Assembly: GCA_002711995.1 (NCBI GenBank)
Contig: PASN01000009.1
Location: forward strand, 181,019 to 245,018
Direction of reading: 5' to 3'
Source: Halobacteriovoraceae bacterium
GTDB lineage: Bacteria > Bdellovibrionota > Bacteriovoracia > Bacteriovoracales > Bacteriovoracaceae
Length of the DNA: 64,000 nt
Part shown: in pieces, positions 17,318 to 26,341 of the stretch
Layout: every line of letters begins with the position of its first letter
How positions within the stretch are numbered: the first letter of the stretch is position 1
Notes under the pieces: model-generated
The model's database searches: none
Told to the model about the DNA's origin: nothing
What the model saw: only the letters and a program-made list of their open reading frames with translations
Translations under genes and position numbers: made by a program

Positions 17318-18766
17318 TTACAAGTTAAACATGCCGGCCAAAATCCTTTCGGCCGTAGCTCCTTCTATGTCGTCAGGAACGGTTGGACCTGTTCCGAAAA
17401 ACTTCAAAGGAAGGTTGTTGTACTTGTAGTGTGTATTAACCAAGGCTCCATAATTCAAACATTGATCAACATTTGAAATTATAACGCCATTTAACTTTTC
17501 TTTGTACTTGGAAAGAATTTTTCTGTTGTACAATTCAGAATGTATTGCTGATATATTTGCCAAAACTTCAAGCTTCTTAAAGGAGCGCTTGAGAGTGTCC
17601 AAAATCTTCTTGGACTCATCCTCTTTTCCAGCATTTACTTTGACATCAAGCAATATTTGTTTTTTATCTTCAATAGCTTTTCTTGCCTCAGACATTAGAT
17701 GTGAAAGAGTTTCCACATTTGAAATATCGAGATTAAAAACTTTTTGAGCAAATTCATTTTCCACAGGAGCTCTATCTGGGCGAAGTCTTATAACCTTCAC
17801 ATCATCCATTAACACAGCTAGCTTCATGGCCATGCTTGTCTGTCCTGATGAAGCCTCAGAAATCAAGGCGGTGACAACTGGCACATCATCATCTTGTGTT
17901 GATGAAAATAGAGGCAATTCGGTATTTATCATTGAAGCAAGCTCTCTTAGCGCCAGATCAAAAAGTTGATCTTCATCTCTTTGCTCAGATTCACCAAGCT
18001 CAAATCTTGCTTTTTTAAGTATTCTCCCAACAATGGATTCGTTTAGATCAAGAGTTCTTAGCGACTCCTTCAACTCGACCATCGCAGGATTCTCATCATC
18101 TTTGGCACCGTTGCCACCAAGAGAATTTTTTGAAAGTTCAAAAAGCTTCTGCTCAAGAATTTCAATTTGTTTTTTCTGAGAATCAAGCTGGGCCTTCAGT
18201 CTTCTTTCATATTCATTTGGTCCAGACTCTTCAACTCTTACTTCAGTTGGAGCAACACGTTCAGGAGCTTGTTGCGCCTCCACCCGTCTTTTAGGAGTAA
18301 CTTCTTCCTCTTCTTCATCTAGATAGTCTTGCATACTCATAGATTGTGTTTGAGGCTCTTCTTCAGTAGTTAAAAAATCATCTAGAGAGCTCTTAAACTT
18401 ATGAGAAGCTTTTGAAACGGTATTTACAACTTTATTCAATCCCATGTTTCCATATCCGCCTGTCGACTTGGCAGACGCTGCACCCGGAGTATGTTCGTTG
18501 TATTCGTTAATCATATGATTAATTGAACTTGAAGGCGCTTGATAAAAGTTTTCTTTTTGATCGCCAAGAGCGCGGTCCACATTAGATTTTTTACTATAGC
18601 TTTCTTCCGAAATCGCAGCAGTTATTTCGACTCTGCCCTTCTTGAAAGCGCCCTTAAGGCCCTTATTTGTGATTGTTTTCAGAATAATGGCATCGGGACC
18701 CAGTTCACCTTTAACTGATCTCAACGCCTCATCCAAAGTTTCCGCTTCAAATTTCTTTACATACAT
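17318..18766 (-). CDS. flhF: FlhF, SRP-family protein with degenerate GTPase motifs
   Basis: The 482-residue protein normally is an SRP-type GTPase that places the flagellum at the pole. The N-terminal B domain is well kept (MYVKKFEAETLDEALRSVKG, LGPDAIILKT). A variable acidic linker follows, then the NG domain from about residue 220. The GTPase motifs are changed: the Walker A position reads SEASSGQTS, with Gln-309 in place of lysine and Ser-303 in place of the first glycine. DTAG is replaced by DVKVNAG, and TKLD by SNVD. The C-terminal PLKFFGTGPTVPDDIEGA still aligns. Family identity is clear; GTP hydrolysis looks doubtful. It lies three bases after flhA. Confidence 0.9.
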   Translation of the reverse strand: MYVKKFEAETLDEALRSVKGELGPDAIILKTITNKGLKGAFKKGRVEITAAISEESYSKKSNVDRALGDQKENFYQAPSSSINHMINEYNEHTPGAASAKSTGGYGNMGLNKVVNTVSKASHKFKSSLDDFLTTEEEPQTQSMSMQDYLDEEEEEVTPKRRVEAQQAPERVAPTEVRVEESGPNEYERRLKAQLDSQKKQIEILEQKLFELSKNSLGGNGAKDDENPAMVELKESLRTLDLNESIVGRILKKARFELGESEQRDEDQLFDLALRELASMINTELPLFSSTQDDDVPVVTALISEASSGQTSMAMKLAVLMDDVKVIRLRPDRAPVENEFAQKVFNLDISNVETLSHLMSEARKAIEDKKQILLDVKVNAGKEDESKKILDTLKRSFKKLEVLANISAIHSELYNRKILSKYKEKLNGVIISNVDQCLNYGALVNTHYKYNNLPLKFFGTGPTVPDDIEGATAERILAGMFNL

Positions 18767-18769
18767 TTC

Positions 18770-20836
18770 TTACACCCTCACGGTCCCAAGAGACCTGATG
18801 TTAATTTCCGGACTCAATTCATTGTGGCTTATCACAATCAGGTTTGGAATGAATTTTTCTGTTAATTTCTTAAAGTGCCTACGCACCACTGGAGAACACA
18901 GAATAACCATTTTTTCACCCATATTGGTGGCTTCCTCAATACGTTCGTTCAAACTGGCAAGAATCGTTTGTGTCAGTTTGGGATCCAGTGACAGTTGCTG
19001 TCCTTGCTCTGTTTGGATCAAATTCTGCGCTATGGATTCCTCAATACCTCGGTCTAAAGTAAAGAGAGGCACGTCGCCAGAGTCGCTTTTTACCCTTTCC
19101 GTAATAGTCCGGTACAGGGACTCTCTGGCCATTTCAGTCAGAGCGTCAGCGTCTTTAATTATTGTACCATTTTCGGCAAGAGATTCAAGAATTGTGCGCA
19201 AATCTCTGACAGGAACACCCTCCCTTAGTAAATTTTGCAATACTTTCAATACAGCGCCAAGATTTAGGATTTCAGGCACTAAATCATCCACCAATTTAGG
19301 GTAATCTTGCTTAAAATTATCCAAAATTTTCACTAGTTCTTGCCTTCCAAGAAGCTCGTGCATGTTGGTTTTTAATACCTCAGTAATATGGGTGGCCACA
19401 ACAGTCGACAGATCTACAACAGTATAGCCGTTGTACTGAGCGTCTTCTTTAAGTTCTTCATTAATCCACACAGCATCAAGTCCAAACACCGGCTCAGTTG
19501 TCTCAATTCCATCAATTTTTTCAATAACTGTTCCCGGGTCCATCGCAAGGAAGTGGTCTGGCATTAACTCGGCCTTGGCCACAACTATGCCTTTGATTTT
19601 GAGGTTGTACTCACCAGGCTTTAATTCAAGGTTGTCACGAATTCTAACTGAAGGGATTATAATCCCCCAATCGGTAACAAACTGCTTTCTGATGTGACTA
19701 ATTCTTTCAAGAAGATCTCCACTCTGATCGGAGTCAACTATATTAACAAGTCCATAGCCAACCTCAAGCTCAACCATCTCAAGAGAAAGAAGGTCCTCCA
19801 ACTCTTCAGGACTGCTTTTCTTCTCAGTGATCGCCTCCATTTTGCTCGCCTGCTCTGCTTGCACTCTTTTTTGCTCAATTCTAAAAGCGGTAAAGCCCAC
19901 AACAGATGCGATGACCAAAAATGGAAACATTGGAAAGTCTGGCACTAAAGAGAAAAGCACTAAAACACCAGCTGTAATATAAAGCGCCTTTGGTTGAACA
20001 CTGAACTGTTTGCTTAACTGCTCACTCAGGCCTGTTTCGTCGGTGTTTCTAGTGGCAATAATACCTGCGGCCGTTGAAATGATTAGTGCTGGGATTTGAG
20101 CAATAAGGCCATCACCAACTGTTAAAAGAGTGAATACTTCCGTTGCCTCGGCAAAACTCATTCCATTTTGAGCAACACCAATAATAATACCGCCCATGAT
20201 GTTAACCGCAGTAATCAAAATACCTGCAATAGCATCACCTCTAACGAACTTGGAAGCACCATCCATCGAACCGTAGAAGTCTGCTTCCGATGCAACTTCC
20301 TTTCTTCTCTCTTTCGCTTGTTGGTCGTTGATAAGTCCAGCATTTAAATCGGCGTCAATTGCCATTTGCTTACCTGGCATAGCGTCCAAAGTAAATCTTG
20401 CAGCGACCTCTGCAACCCTTCCGGCACCCTTGGTAATAACAATAAAGTTGATAATAACAAAAATGATGAAAACAATAATACCAACAGCGTAATTACCGCC
20501 GACAACATAGTTTCCAAAGGCGTTGATAATTTCACCTGCAGCGCTCGAGCCTTCAGTCCCACCTCTAATCAAGATATTTCTGGTGGAAGCAACGTTTAGG
20601 GATAGTCTAAACAAAGTAACAACAAGCAAAACTGCTGGAAAAGTTGAAAAATCCAGAGGTTTTTTCATGTAGACGGAAACAAGCAAGATTATTAATGCGC
20701 CTGCTAGAGTCAGGGCAATAAATAAATCCATCATCAAAGGAGAGATTGGAACAATCATTACACCCAGAACAAAGATCAGTCCCAGCGCAACCGCCAAATC
20801 CCCTTGTTTTCCAAACTCTCTAAGTTTCTCTAACAT
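18770..20836 (-). CDS. flhA: FlhA flagellar export gate protein
   Basis: The 688-residue inner-membrane protein forms the nonameric export gate ring. About eight hydrophobic segments occupy the first 320 residues, including the conserved FHIPEP-type cytoplasmic loop region (RFTLDAMPGKQMAIDADLN). The large cytoplasmic domain follows (PDHFLAMDPGT, TVVDLSTVVATHITEVLK, GVPVRDLRTILE). All signatures are intact and the length is typical. Confidence 0.97.
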   Translation of the reverse strand: MLEKLREFGKQGDLAVALGLIFVLGVMIVPISPLMMDLFIALTLAGALIILLVSVYMKKPLDFSTFPAVLLVVTLFRLSLNVASTRNILIRGGTEGSSAAGEIINAFGNYVVGGNYAVGIIVFIIFVIINFIVITKGAGRVAEVAARFTLDAMPGKQMAIDADLNAGLINDQQAKERRKEVASEADFYGSMDGASKFVRGDAIAGILITAVNIMGGIIIGVAQNGMSFAEATEVFTLLTVGDGLIAQIPALIISTAAGIIATRNTDETGLSEQLSKQFSVQPKALYITAGVLVLFSLVPDFPMFPFLVIASVVGFTAFRIEQKRVQAEQASKMEAITEKKSSPEELEDLLSLEMVELEVGYGLVNIVDSDQSGDLLERISHIRKQFVTDWGIIIPSVRIRDNLELKPGEYNLKIKGIVVAKAELMPDHFLAMDPGTVIEKIDGIETTEPVFGLDAVWINEELKEDAQYNGYTVVDLSTVVATHITEVLKTNMHELLGRQELVKILDNFKQDYPKLVDDLVPEILNLGAVLKVLQNLLREGVPVRDLRTILESLAENGTIIKDADALTEMARESLYRTITERVKSDSGDVPLFTLDRGIEESIAQNLIQTEQGQQLSLDPKLTQTILASLNERIEEATNMGEKMVILCSPVVRRHFKKLTEKFIPNLIVISHNELSPEINIRSLGTVRV

Positions 20837-20849
20837 AAACTACCTTTTA

Positions 20850-21923
20850 TTAACCTAAAGCTTTCTTCTTCTTTTTAACCTTGTAAACAAAGGCTAAAAT
20901 TTCAGCTACTGCTTTGTATAGTGACCTTGGAACACCCTGTCCCACGTCAACGGTCTTGTATAACGCTCTTGCCAGTGGAACATTTTCCACAATCGGCACA
21001 TCATTCTCTTTTGCGATTTCTCTAATTCTCAAGGCAAGATGATCTTGGCATTTGCCAATAATTTCAGGAGCAACCATAGTCTCGCCATCATACTTAACGA
21101 CAATGGAGATATGAGTTGGGTTGGTGATAACCACATCGGCCTGAGGAATATCGGACATCATTCTCTTAGTGGCCATATCTCTTTGAATAGCTCTAATCTT
21201 TTGCTTAATCTCTGGAGAACCTTCTCTTTCCTTATGCTCTTCTTTTACTTGTTGCTTGGTCATTCTATGCTTTTCTTTGTATGCGTACTTCTCCCAAGCG
21301 AAGTCTCCAATCGCGACAACTACCAGTCCTCCAAGAATCGAAAGCGCCAACTTAAAAGCAAAGGTTTTTCCATAGCTGAAAGACTCTGCAGCTTCTGTGT
21401 GAAGAAAACCTGTAAAGCTTGTAAGGTTGTCTGAGATAACAACATATGTAATGCCCAATACGATTGAAAATTTAAAAAGACCTTTTAAAACCTCCACGAG
21501 AGCTTTCTTGGAAAAGATTCTTTTAAAACCTTGAAGAGGGTTAATACGATCGGGTTTTAGTTGAAGAACATCAGGAGCGTAAAGAATTCCAACTTGCATT
21601 ACCTGGGCAAGAAAGCCAAGCGCGGCTGAAGTGATGAAAACTGGGGCCAAACACTTGCCGGCCATTACCATTGTTTCCTTAAAGATTCTTCTACCAAGCT
21701 CTTCTGTATAAGCTCTTTTTATCTCCAGGCCATATAGCCACTCTATATATTCAGAGATAATTTCAAACATGTATAAACTGGACATAACAAGGACCGACAA
21801 TACCCCTGTCAAAATAAAGATGCTGTTGAATTCCTTCGAGGAGGCGACATCCCCTTTTTTCCTGGCCTCATCCAGCTTATGCTGGGAGGGTTCCTCGGTT
21901 TTTTCGCCTTGATCGTCACTCAT
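20850..21923 (-). CDS. flhB: FlhB export switch protein
   Basis: The 357-residue protein switches export from hook-type to filament-type substrates. The N-terminal EKTEEPSQHKLDEARKKGDV signature and four membrane segments are followed by the cytoplasmic domain with the autocleavage site NPTH (VVITNPTHISIVVKYD). The short C-terminal tail ends in a lysine cluster. Spacing of 10 and 13 bases to fliR and flhA supports translation from one mRNA. Confidence 0.97.
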   Translation of the reverse strand: MSDDQGEKTEEPSQHKLDEARKKGDVASSKEFNSIFILTGVLSVLVMSSLYMFEIISEYIEWLYGLEIKRAYTEELGRRIFKETMVMAGKCLAPVFITSAALGFLAQVMQVGILYAPDVLQLKPDRINPLQGFKRIFSKKALVEVLKGLFKFSIVLGITYVVISDNLTSFTGFLHTEAAESFSYGKTFAFKLALSILGGLVVVAIGDFAWEKYAYKEKHRMTKQQVKEEHKEREGSPEIKQKIRAIQRDMATKRMMSDIPQADVVITNPTHISIVVKYDGETMVAPEIIGKCQDHLALRIREIAKENDVPIVENVPLARALYKTVDVGQGVPRSLYKAVAEILAFVYKVKKKKKALG

Positions 21924-21933
21924 TCACTGTCCC

Positions 21934-22713
21934 TTAGATTACAAACTGGAACCACTGCCCCAGTCTCTCGACGTACATTTTGTAGGCAACGTGAAAGTAC
22001 TCTTCAGATATTGCGAAGAAGACCATCAAACCGATGCCGATGTTAACGACAAAACTAACCATTAAGATATTCATTTGAGGAATCGTTCTGGCAACAATCC
22101 CCATAACCAAGTTTAAAAGAAGGTTGGTGAAAAGAATTGGTGTGGACAACAAAAATGCTGCCTGAAAAACACCTTTAAAAAAGTCATTGTAAAAGATATG
22201 GATATTGGTGAAGTTTCCAAGGTTTTGCATTGAAACGCTAAAAAAGGAATTTAGCACTCCTTTAAACATTGGAATCAAGGCCCCGGTTGTCAGGATCATG
22301 ATAATGATCGTCCATTGAATAATTTTTTCAAACGGACCTACTTGCTGCTTGTGAGTGGGATCGAAATAAGTGACAGAAGCAAATCCAATTTGTTGAGTCA
22401 TGATTGAACCTGACGCCACAAAAAGATTCATTATACTCTTCACAAGAAAGCCAATAAGCAGTCCGGTAATCGTATGAAAAATAGTTAGGAACCAGAAGTT
22501 GTCCAATCCAACCGCCAACACTTCTTGAACCATAGTAGCTTTAACAACCGGAAAGAACGCGTATGAGATCACCACGGACATCAATATTTTCACAACATTT
22601 GGAACGCTCGTGTTGTCGAAAAGCGGAAGTTGAACCAATATAGTGGACCACCTTACAAATGTAAGCCAAAAGGCAATAAGAACGGTGTAGTCTACTACGG
22701 TTACATTAATCAT
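21934..22713 (-). CDS. fliR: FliR export gate protein
   Basis: The 259-residue integral membrane protein has about six hydrophobic segments and the FliR pattern (FWLTFVRWSTILVQLPLFDN at the start, ARTIPQMNILMVSFVVNIGIGL near the end). It is one subunit at the tip of the FliPQR core channel. The start overlaps the fliQ stop by four bases (ATGA), indicating translational coupling. Confidence 0.95.
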   Translation of the reverse strand: MINVTVVDYTVLIAFWLTFVRWSTILVQLPLFDNTSVPNVVKILMSVVISYAFFPVVKATMVQEVLAVGLDNFWFLTIFHTITGLLIGFLVKSIMNLFVASGSIMTQQIGFASVTYFDPTHKQQVGPFEKIIQWTIIIMILTTGALIPMFKGVLNSFFSVSMQNLGNFTNIHIFYNDFFKGVFQAAFLLSTPILFTNLLLNLVMGIVARTIPQMNILMVSFVVNIGIGLMVFFAISEEYFHVAYKMYVERLGQWFQFVI

Positions 22714-22985
22714 CTATGCATTACCACCGATGGAATGTTCACATAAAGGTCGTGGGTGAATGAAGTAATGGTCTCCATCATCCAAGGACTTAAAATAACC
22801 AAAGCGAGAACAATAACCACAATCTTTGGAATAAAAGAAAGTGTTTGCTCGTTGATCTGAGTTACTGCTTGAAACAAAGAAACCAAAATACCAACGATCA
22901 AGGCCCCTAAAAGCATAGGAGCGGCCAACATCAAAGTAACCTTCACGGCCTGGTTTGTAATTTCAATAACAAATCCGTTATCCAT
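22710..22985 (-). CDS. fliQ: FliQ export gate protein
   Basis: The 91-residue protein has two membrane helices and the family signature GILVSLFQAVTQINEQTLSFIPK. It forms the four-copy collar of the FliPQR export channel. It stops with TGA overlapping the fliR start. Confidence 0.96.
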   Translation of the reverse strand: MDNGFVIEITNQAVKVTLMLAAPMLLGALIVGILVSLFQAVTQINEQTLSFIPKIVVIVLALVILSPWMMETITSFTHDLYVNIPSVVMHR

Positions 22986-22993
22986 TGTTTCTC

Positions 22994-23758
22994 CTAATTA
23001 AATGATCTCAAGATTGAACCGGTTACCAACTGCCACCCATCAACTAAAACAAACAATAAAAGCTTGAATGGCATTGAGATTATTACTGGAGGCAACATCA
23101 TCATTCCCATTGCCATCAATACAGAGGCAACAACCATGTCCAAAATTAAAAATGGAATATAAAGAAGAAAGCCAATTTGAAAGGCCGTCTTTAATTCAGA
23201 TATGATGAAAGCGGGAATAAGAAAGTGAAGTGGAACTTCATCGATTGTCTGTGGAGCAGTCTCCCCTGTCACTTCGTAAAACAGTCCGATGTCCGCCTTT
23301 CTTACTTGAGAGCTCATAAAGTTTCTAAGCTCTCCCTCAATGCCTGATATTGCTTGAGTCGTTGTAATTTGTTTATTCATGTAAGGCTCAACAGAGTCTG
23401 TGTAGATTGCTTTCCCAGTAGGCATCATTACAAAAGCCGAAAGAAACAAAGCAAACCCAATCAATAGCTGATTCGGTGGCATACTCTGAGTACCGATGGC
23501 CTGTCTCATAAAAGAAAGAACAACAATAATTCTAGTGAATGAAGTAGTAAGAATAATAAAGGCCGGGGCCAAACTCAACAAAGTGAAAAGCACAATAACT
23601 TGCATTGTGTCCACTAGATCCGTCCCCTGTCCAAAGTTCACACTTAACCCTGGCAAATTAACATTGCTTTGGGCAAAAGCGCTTGGAGCGGCCAGCACAA
23701 GCAAGGCCGGCAACGCTTTGGTCAGAAAATGAATTGTTCTTCCTAAACAATTCCTCAT
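22994..23758 (-). CDS. fliP: FliP export gate protein
   Basis: The 254-residue precursor starts with a signal sequence (ALPALLVLAAPSAFAQ), as FliP does. The conserved FliP stretches are present: TSFTRIIVVLSFMRQAIGTQSMPPNQ and the late GMMMLPPVIISMPFKLLLF. Five copies make up most of the export channel. It is eight bases upstream of fliQ. Confidence 0.96.
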   Translation of the reverse strand: MRNCLGRTIHFLTKALPALLVLAAPSAFAQSNVNLPGLSVNFGQGTDLVDTMQVIVLFTLLSLAPAFIILTTSFTRIIVVLSFMRQAIGTQSMPPNQLLIGFALFLSAFVMMPTGKAIYTDSVEPYMNKQITTTQAISGIEGELRNFMSSQVRKADIGLFYEVTGETAPQTIDEVPLHFLIPAFIISELKTAFQIGFLLYIPFLILDMVVASVLMAMGMMMLPPVIISMPFKLLLFVLVDGWQLVTGSILRSFN

Positions 23759-23774
23759 GATGAGATCCTTTTAC

Positions 23775-24893
23775 TTAATGAAGGGGTTTAAGGTTTTTAA
23801 CCTTTTTCTTAATTTGATCAGAAAATTTCACTTTATCTTTAACGTCTATGTAGTCAGACAAAGAGCTTTGCTTGTTGGACTTTGTAATGTCTTCCTTAAG
23901 CTTGATCTTTGATTCTATAGATTCTACCTGGTCGGCCTGGCCTAAATTGTCATCAAAGTTAGTACCGGCGATCTTTCTCTCACCGTCCTTTAAAAGACCC
24001 GCAACATCATTAATTTCTGAAATTGGGTGAATCCCAGCATCGGTGTTGCTAACAAGAAAGACTTGGTTGTGGGCCTTAATCATCATTAAACTCTTTTTTG
24101 GAGCGATGTATGTTTGAGACAAAACTTGAACCTGGTCTGTTTTGTTAAGAAAGCCAAGTTTGCCCTTTTTAATAAATCCCTTTTTCATAAGGGTAACGAT
24201 TCCGTAGAACAACAGAAGCGTCACTGCCAAAAATGCAACAAACTTGCCACCGTACTCAACTAATGAAAACGAAGACTTGGATGATGTGGCAGGTTTTTTT
24301 TGGATTCCCGCCAGAGTCGTTTTGACCTCATCATTGTCCATTTTGGGCCTAATAATTTTCCCAGCAACGACCTTTTTCTTTTCTTTTGTCTTATCCACTT
24401 TCAAGAGAGAATTTAAATAATCTTCATTTAAATAATCTTTCTTTGGCGCTTTCTTTTTAACCTTCTTCTTTGCAGCTTTGGCGACAACTTTTTTCGGAGC
24501 GACCTTTACACGTGGAAAGTTCAACTCGATCTTATTGTCTTTAATCATAAGAGAAACTTTGTCCTTATATTTCGCCATGGAAAAAGGAAAAACTGCCTTT
24601 AACTTGGATGAGTTGTGAGAGCTTGCAGAGACATTTAAAGATGTGTCTTTTGTCTTGCTCGAAAAGGCGACTTTCTTATTGATTTCTCTTTTGATTTTAC
24701 TATCAGGGATCACGACATGAATAAGAGAGTTTGAAACTCTTAGTTCAGGATACTCTTTTAGAGCTCCATCAAACTTTATAACCAGTCGCCCTTGATCCTT
24801 GGTGGATTTAAAATCCATAGATTTTATTTCCACTTCTCCAAAAGCAAAACTGCAGCTCAATGCCAATAAAACAATAGTTTGCAAAACTCTCAT
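23775..24893 (-). CDS. fliO: FliO-like protein with N-terminal AMIN-like periplasmic domain
   Basis: The 372-residue protein sits in the fliO position. It begins with a signal peptide (to about residue 19) and then a beta-rich domain of about 115 residues resembling AMIN domains (VEIKSMDFKSTKDQGRLVIK, LIHVVIPDS). A lysine/alanine linker and one membrane helix (FVAFLAVTLLLFYGIVTLMKK, about 215-235) lead to the FliO cytoplasmic domain (VQVLSQTYIAPKKSLMMIKA, then VFLVSNTDAGIHPI). FliO assists FliP assembly. E. coli FliO has only the membrane and cytoplasmic parts, so the periplasmic domain is an addition. ATG at 24893 has a good ribosome site. Confidence 0.88.
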   Translation of the reverse strand: MRVLQTIVLLALSCSFAFGEVEIKSMDFKSTKDQGRLVIKFDGALKEYPELRVSNSLIHVVIPDSKIKREINKKVAFSSKTKDTSLNVSASSHNSSKLKAVFPFSMAKYKDKVSLMIKDNKIELNFPRVKVAPKKVVAKAAKKKVKKKAPKKDYLNEDYLNSLLKVDKTKEKKKVVAGKIIRPKMDNDEVKTTLAGIQKKPATSSKSSFSLVEYGGKFVAFLAVTLLLFYGIVTLMKKGFIKKGKLGFLNKTDQVQVLSQTYIAPKKSLMMIKAHNQVFLVSNTDAGIHPISEINDVAGLLKDGERKIAGTNFDDNLGQADQVESIESKIKLKEDITKSNKQSSLSDYIDVKDKVKFSDQIKKKVKNLKPLH

Positions 24894-24906
24894 TAGTGAT
24901 TCCTTA

Positions 24907-25281
24907 TTATTTCAAAGTTTCAATTCTTTCCAGCGGACTTATGATGTCAGTCAGACGGATTCCAAACTTCTCATTTACAACGACGACCTCGCCTCTTGCG
25001 ACAAGCTTTCCATTTACGAGAACCTCAAGCGGCTCACCTGCCAGCTTATCTAATTCCAGAACAGAACCTTGTCCCAATTGTAAAAGGTCTTTAATAACAA
25101 CTGAGGCCCTTCCAAGCTCAACACTCACCTTAAGCGGGATATCCAGGATAAAGTCCAGGTTTTGAACTTTAAGCTTGTTTAGAGCGTCGTCACCAGTCTT
25201 GATCTGATCGGCCAGTTGTGCGATCGCATCCTTCTGGTCCTGATTCATATCATTTTGATTTTCAGCGTTGTTCTCTTCCAT
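24907..25281 (-). CDS. fliN: FliN motor switch protein
   Basis: The 124-residue C-ring protein has a charged N-terminal third and then the SpoA domain (DFILDIPLKVSVELGRASVVIKDLLQLGQGSVLELDKLAGEPLEVLVNG). Length and pattern are typical. It lies four bases after fliM, as usual. Confidence 0.96.
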   Translation of the reverse strand: MEENNAENQNDMNQDQKDAIAQLADQIKTGDDALNKLKVQNLDFILDIPLKVSVELGRASVVIKDLLQLGQGSVLELDKLAGEPLEVLVNGKLVARGEVVVVNEKFGIRLTDIISPLERIETLK

Positions 25282-25285
25282 TTTC

Positions 25286-26281
25286 CTATTCCTTTAATCT
25301 TTTTGTTATTTGAACCGCTCTGTTGCCTTTATACTCTCCTGCCAAGCAAAAGAGTTTCTTAACACCTTCAACTTCAACAGCTAATTCACCCGAGACTTCT
25401 TGATGAAGTGGGATGATATCTCCCTCCTGAAGTCCAACTAAATCTCCCACAGTCATTTCTGTGTCTCCAAGTTTAACCACCGCTTGCGCCATAGCTCCTT
25501 GAACGTGGTCATGCATTGACTGAGTCCAAAGGGAGTCCACAACATCGTTTTCAGACTGGTAGCTGGAGCTTAGTTTTTGCTTGATTGGCTCGATCGTGGA
25601 GTATGGAATAACAACCATGATCGTTCCTGAAGCCGACTCAAACTCAACTTCAAACGTAGTCGTGATAATTACGTCCGATGGAGGAACGACGCCGACAAAC
25701 TGAGGATTAATTTCTGTTCTCATATATTGAGCATCTATCTTATGAACTGGCGCCCAGGCCTCTTCCAAGTCTGTAATCGCCATGTCCATTACTCTTTTCA
25801 TGAAAGAAAGCTCAATTGATGTAAATTCTTTACCCTCAATCTTTGTAAAAGGACGATCTGTGCCGCCGAAATACGAGTCGATGATCGCGTAAGCAAGCTT
25901 GGACTCGAATACCAACAGTGCAGGACCTCTAAGCTCATTGAATCTCATAATGGCCATGCAACTTGGAATCGGCAGAGTGTTTACAAACTCTCCAAACTTC
26001 AACAAGTCAGTGGAGATCATTGAGATAGTAGAAATTTTTCTCAAAGAGTTTGAAAGAGAAACCCTGAAAGACCTAATAAATCTTTCATAGATAATCTCAA
26101 GGATAGGCATCCTGCCACGGATAACTCTATCTTGATTTGTTAGATCATAGGGCTGGATATTCTCCGAGTCATCATCATCATCGTATTCGCTATCAAAACC
26201 AGCTTCGACCTCATCATCACCATCTTCGTTGACAGCGCTTAGTAAAGCATCGACTTCGTCTTGACTTAATACTTGAGCCAT
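25286..26281 (-). CDS. fliM: FliM motor switch protein
   Basis: The 331-residue C-ring protein has the N-terminal CheY-P docking peptide (LSQDEVDALLSAV), an acidic linker, the CheC-like middle domain with the FliG-binding GGTD loop (SYFGGTDRP), and a C-terminal SpoA domain (MTVGDLVGLQEGDIIPLHQ). The intact docking peptide implies CheY-controlled switching. The ribosome site GGAGGGG follows an intercistronic hairpin. Confidence 0.97.
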   Translation of the reverse strand: MAQVLSQDEVDALLSAVNEDGDDEVEAGFDSEYDDDDDSENIQPYDLTNQDRVIRGRMPILEIIYERFIRSFRVSLSNSLRKISTISMISTDLLKFGEFVNTLPIPSCMAIMRFNELRGPALLVFESKLAYAIIDSYFGGTDRPFTKIEGKEFTSIELSFMKRVMDMAITDLEEAWAPVHKIDAQYMRTEINPQFVGVVPPSDVIITTTFEVEFESASGTIMVVIPYSTIEPIKQKLSSSYQSENDVVDSLWTQSMHDHVQGAMAQAVVKLGDTEMTVGDLVGLQEGDIIPLHQEVSGELAVEVEGVKKLFCLAGEYKGNRAVQITKRLKE

Positions 26282-26303
26282 TTTTCCCCTCCTGGGCCTT
26301 TGG

Positions 26304-26324
26304 GCGGGAACATCCTATTCCCGC
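26304..26324 (-). other. Intercistronic stem-loop between fliL and fliM
   Basis: GCGGGAA and TTCCCGC form a perfect seven-pair stem with a seven-base loop in the 60-base gap between fliL and fliM. On the transcribed strand it is followed by a purine-rich ribosome site, not a T run, so it is not a terminator. It could set mRNA decay or relative expression of fliL and the switch genes. It is the only sizeable non-coding gap inside the operon apart from the one before flhG. Confidence 0.6.
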
Positions 26325-26341
26325 AGGTTAACTCGCCAAAT

